Source: an uncultured Actinomycetes bacterium
Lineage (GTDB): Bacteria > Actinomycetota > Actinomycetes > Nanopelagicales > Nanopelagicaceae
DNA: 5,621 bases
Direction: 5' to 3'
Assembly: GCA_903875815.1 (NCBI GenBank)
Contig: CAIQXR010000235.1
Span: 1-5,621 of the forward strand
The notes below the pieces were generated by a model that saw nothing but the letters and a program-made list of their open reading frames with translations, made no database searches and was not told where the DNA came from. This document shows, in pieces, positions 4,953-5,621 of the stretch. Within the stretch, counting starts at the first letter, position 1; the number at the start of each line of letters is the position of its first letter. The translations under genes and the position numbers were made by a program.

Positions 4953-5621
4953 TCAGCCACCAGAGACCGAATCATCAATAGTGATCGCTGGAATTTCGAA
5001 GGGATCATCGAGCCAACCAGCCGGGAGAGAGACTGCTTTACCGTGACTGGTGCGACCGCGCGGCGCATCTCCCACCTGAGTGGGATATGGCTGATCCTGC
5101 AATTGATCCAGCAGGCCACGTAATTCAGCAAGAGTGGAGACCATGCCGAATTGAGATCGTAATTCACGAACCACCGAGAAGCCTTTGAGATACCAGGCCA
5201 TATGTTTACGCAGATCACGCATCGCTCGGTTTTCATCTTCAAAGAACTCGACCAGCAATTGACCATGGCGATACATAATTTCTCGTACTTCAAAGAGCGT
5301 TGGAGTTGCCCGACTTTCTTGACCGCTCAGTGCTGCAACTAAGTCTGCAAAGAGCCATGGTCGTCCCAAACAACCACGACCAACAACAACGCCGGCGCAG
5401 CCCGTCTCTTGCATCATGCGAAGGCCATCAGCGCCAGACCAAATATCGCCATTACCTAATACCGGAACTCCTGTAGGTGCAAGGTGTTCGACCAATCGAG
5501 TGATCTGCGACCAATCTGCTTTGCCTTCATAGAGTTGGGATGCATATCTGGCATGAAGCGCAACCCATGCGACGCCAGCATCTGCAGCGGCCATAGCAGC
5601 ATCGAGAAAAGTAGGATGATC
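4953..5621 (-). CDS. dusB: tRNA-dihydrouridine synthase, DusB-like, 5' end outside the window
   Basis: Only the C-terminal 222 residues are visible; family members run to about 370-390, so roughly 40 percent is missing, including the catalytic-Cys region. The enzyme reduces uridines in the D-loop of tRNA using FMN and NADPH. Visible evidence: the end of the TIM barrel with ALHAR (FMN/phosphate region), YEGKADW, the strand VPVLGNGDIW, and TGCAGVVVGRGCLGRPWLFADL, which is the FMN-binding signature of the family. After this comes the helical tRNA-binding domain, with DLRKHMAWYLKGF and the ending QPYPTQVGDAPRGR...LPAGWLDDPFEIP, typical of actinobacterial proteins. The loop after ALHAR reads YASQ where relatives usually have a TR-type sequence. 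The frame is open to the right edge. The stop TGA at 4955 is followed after three bases by the GTG of the ydcF-like gene. Which DUS subfamily (A, B or C) is inferred from the C-terminal pattern. Confidence 0.93.
   Translation of the reverse strand, partial: DHPTFLDAAMAAADAGVAWVALHARYASQLYEGKADWSQITRLVEHLAPTGVPVLGNGDIWSGADGLRMMQETGCAGVVVGRGCLGRPWLFADLVAALSGQESRATPTLFEVREIMYRHGQLLVEFFEDENRAMRDLRKHMAWYLKGFSVVRELRSQFGMVSTLAELRGLLDQLQDQPYPTQVGDAPRGRTSHGKAVSLPAGWLDDPFEIPAITIDDSVSGG

Noticed and set aside
4638..5123. Open frame of 161 codons on the plus strand, antisense to the ydcF-like gene and dusB
   Set aside because: It lies across two well-supported minus-strand genes, its translation shows no recognisable domain, and no plus-strand promoter or ribosome binding site was seen.
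4953..5293. Second minus-strand open frame overlapping dusB
   Set aside because: It is a shifted frame of the dusB coding region; the dusB frame carries clear conserved motifs throughout the same bases.

Overview
The window looks like a piece of the chromosome of an actinobacterium with modest GC content (about half GC by eye) and tight gene spacing. The protein motifs of the primase, the dNTPase, the tRNA-dihydrouridine synthase and the YdcF-like protein all read like actinobacterial family members. The moderate GC and compact layout would suit a streamlined aquatic lineage such as the acI/Nanopelagicales group, but that placement is an inference from composition and style, not from a marker gene. 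Every gene lies on the minus strand, so transcription runs from high to low coordinates. No mobile element, CRISPR array or phage gene is visible.

In transcription order: (1) 5621-4953, the C-terminal part of a DusB-like tRNA-dihydrouridine synthase whose start lies outside the window. (2) 4949-4326, a membrane-anchored YdcF/SanA-like (DUF218) protein, starting at GTG one codon after the dusB stop. (3) 4277-3039, an HD-domain dNTP triphosphohydrolase (dgt). (4) 3000-1138, DNA primase (dnaG). (5) 1007-932, a tRNA-Asn(GTT) gene. (6) 847 to the left edge, a polytopic membrane protein fusing a DoxX/DoxD-type domain to a Rieske [2Fe-2S] domain, cut by the window edge before its stop codon.

The first four genes could form one transcription unit. 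However, dnaG has a -10-like TAGAAT exactly six bases before its GTG and no usable Shine-Dalgarno sequence, which points to a leaderless internal promoter. dgt has no good Shine-Dalgarno sequence either. Dgt (dNTP pool control) and DnaG (primer synthesis) form a replication pair; dusB and tRNA-Asn relate to tRNA function; the DoxX-Rieske protein is probably a separate envelope redox component.

The least ordinary DNA lies between the genes. Two short tandem arrays start at the stop codons of dnaG and of the ydcF-like gene. Both have units of the form CTAGTYCG (plus strand), and both place extra TAG codons after the real stop, in all three frames after dnaG (10-base period) and in frame after the ydcF-like gene (9-base period). 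The tRNA-Asn 3' end, including its encoded CCA, forms one arm of a perfect palindrome centred one base beyond the mature 3' end. The DoxX-Rieske protein carries a twin-arginine motif before its last membrane segment. I see no clear multi-gene novel system here; these small structures are the points worth a second look. No gene-free stretch exceeds 300 bases: the two longest, about 130 bases (1008-1137) and 84 bases (848-931), are described below.
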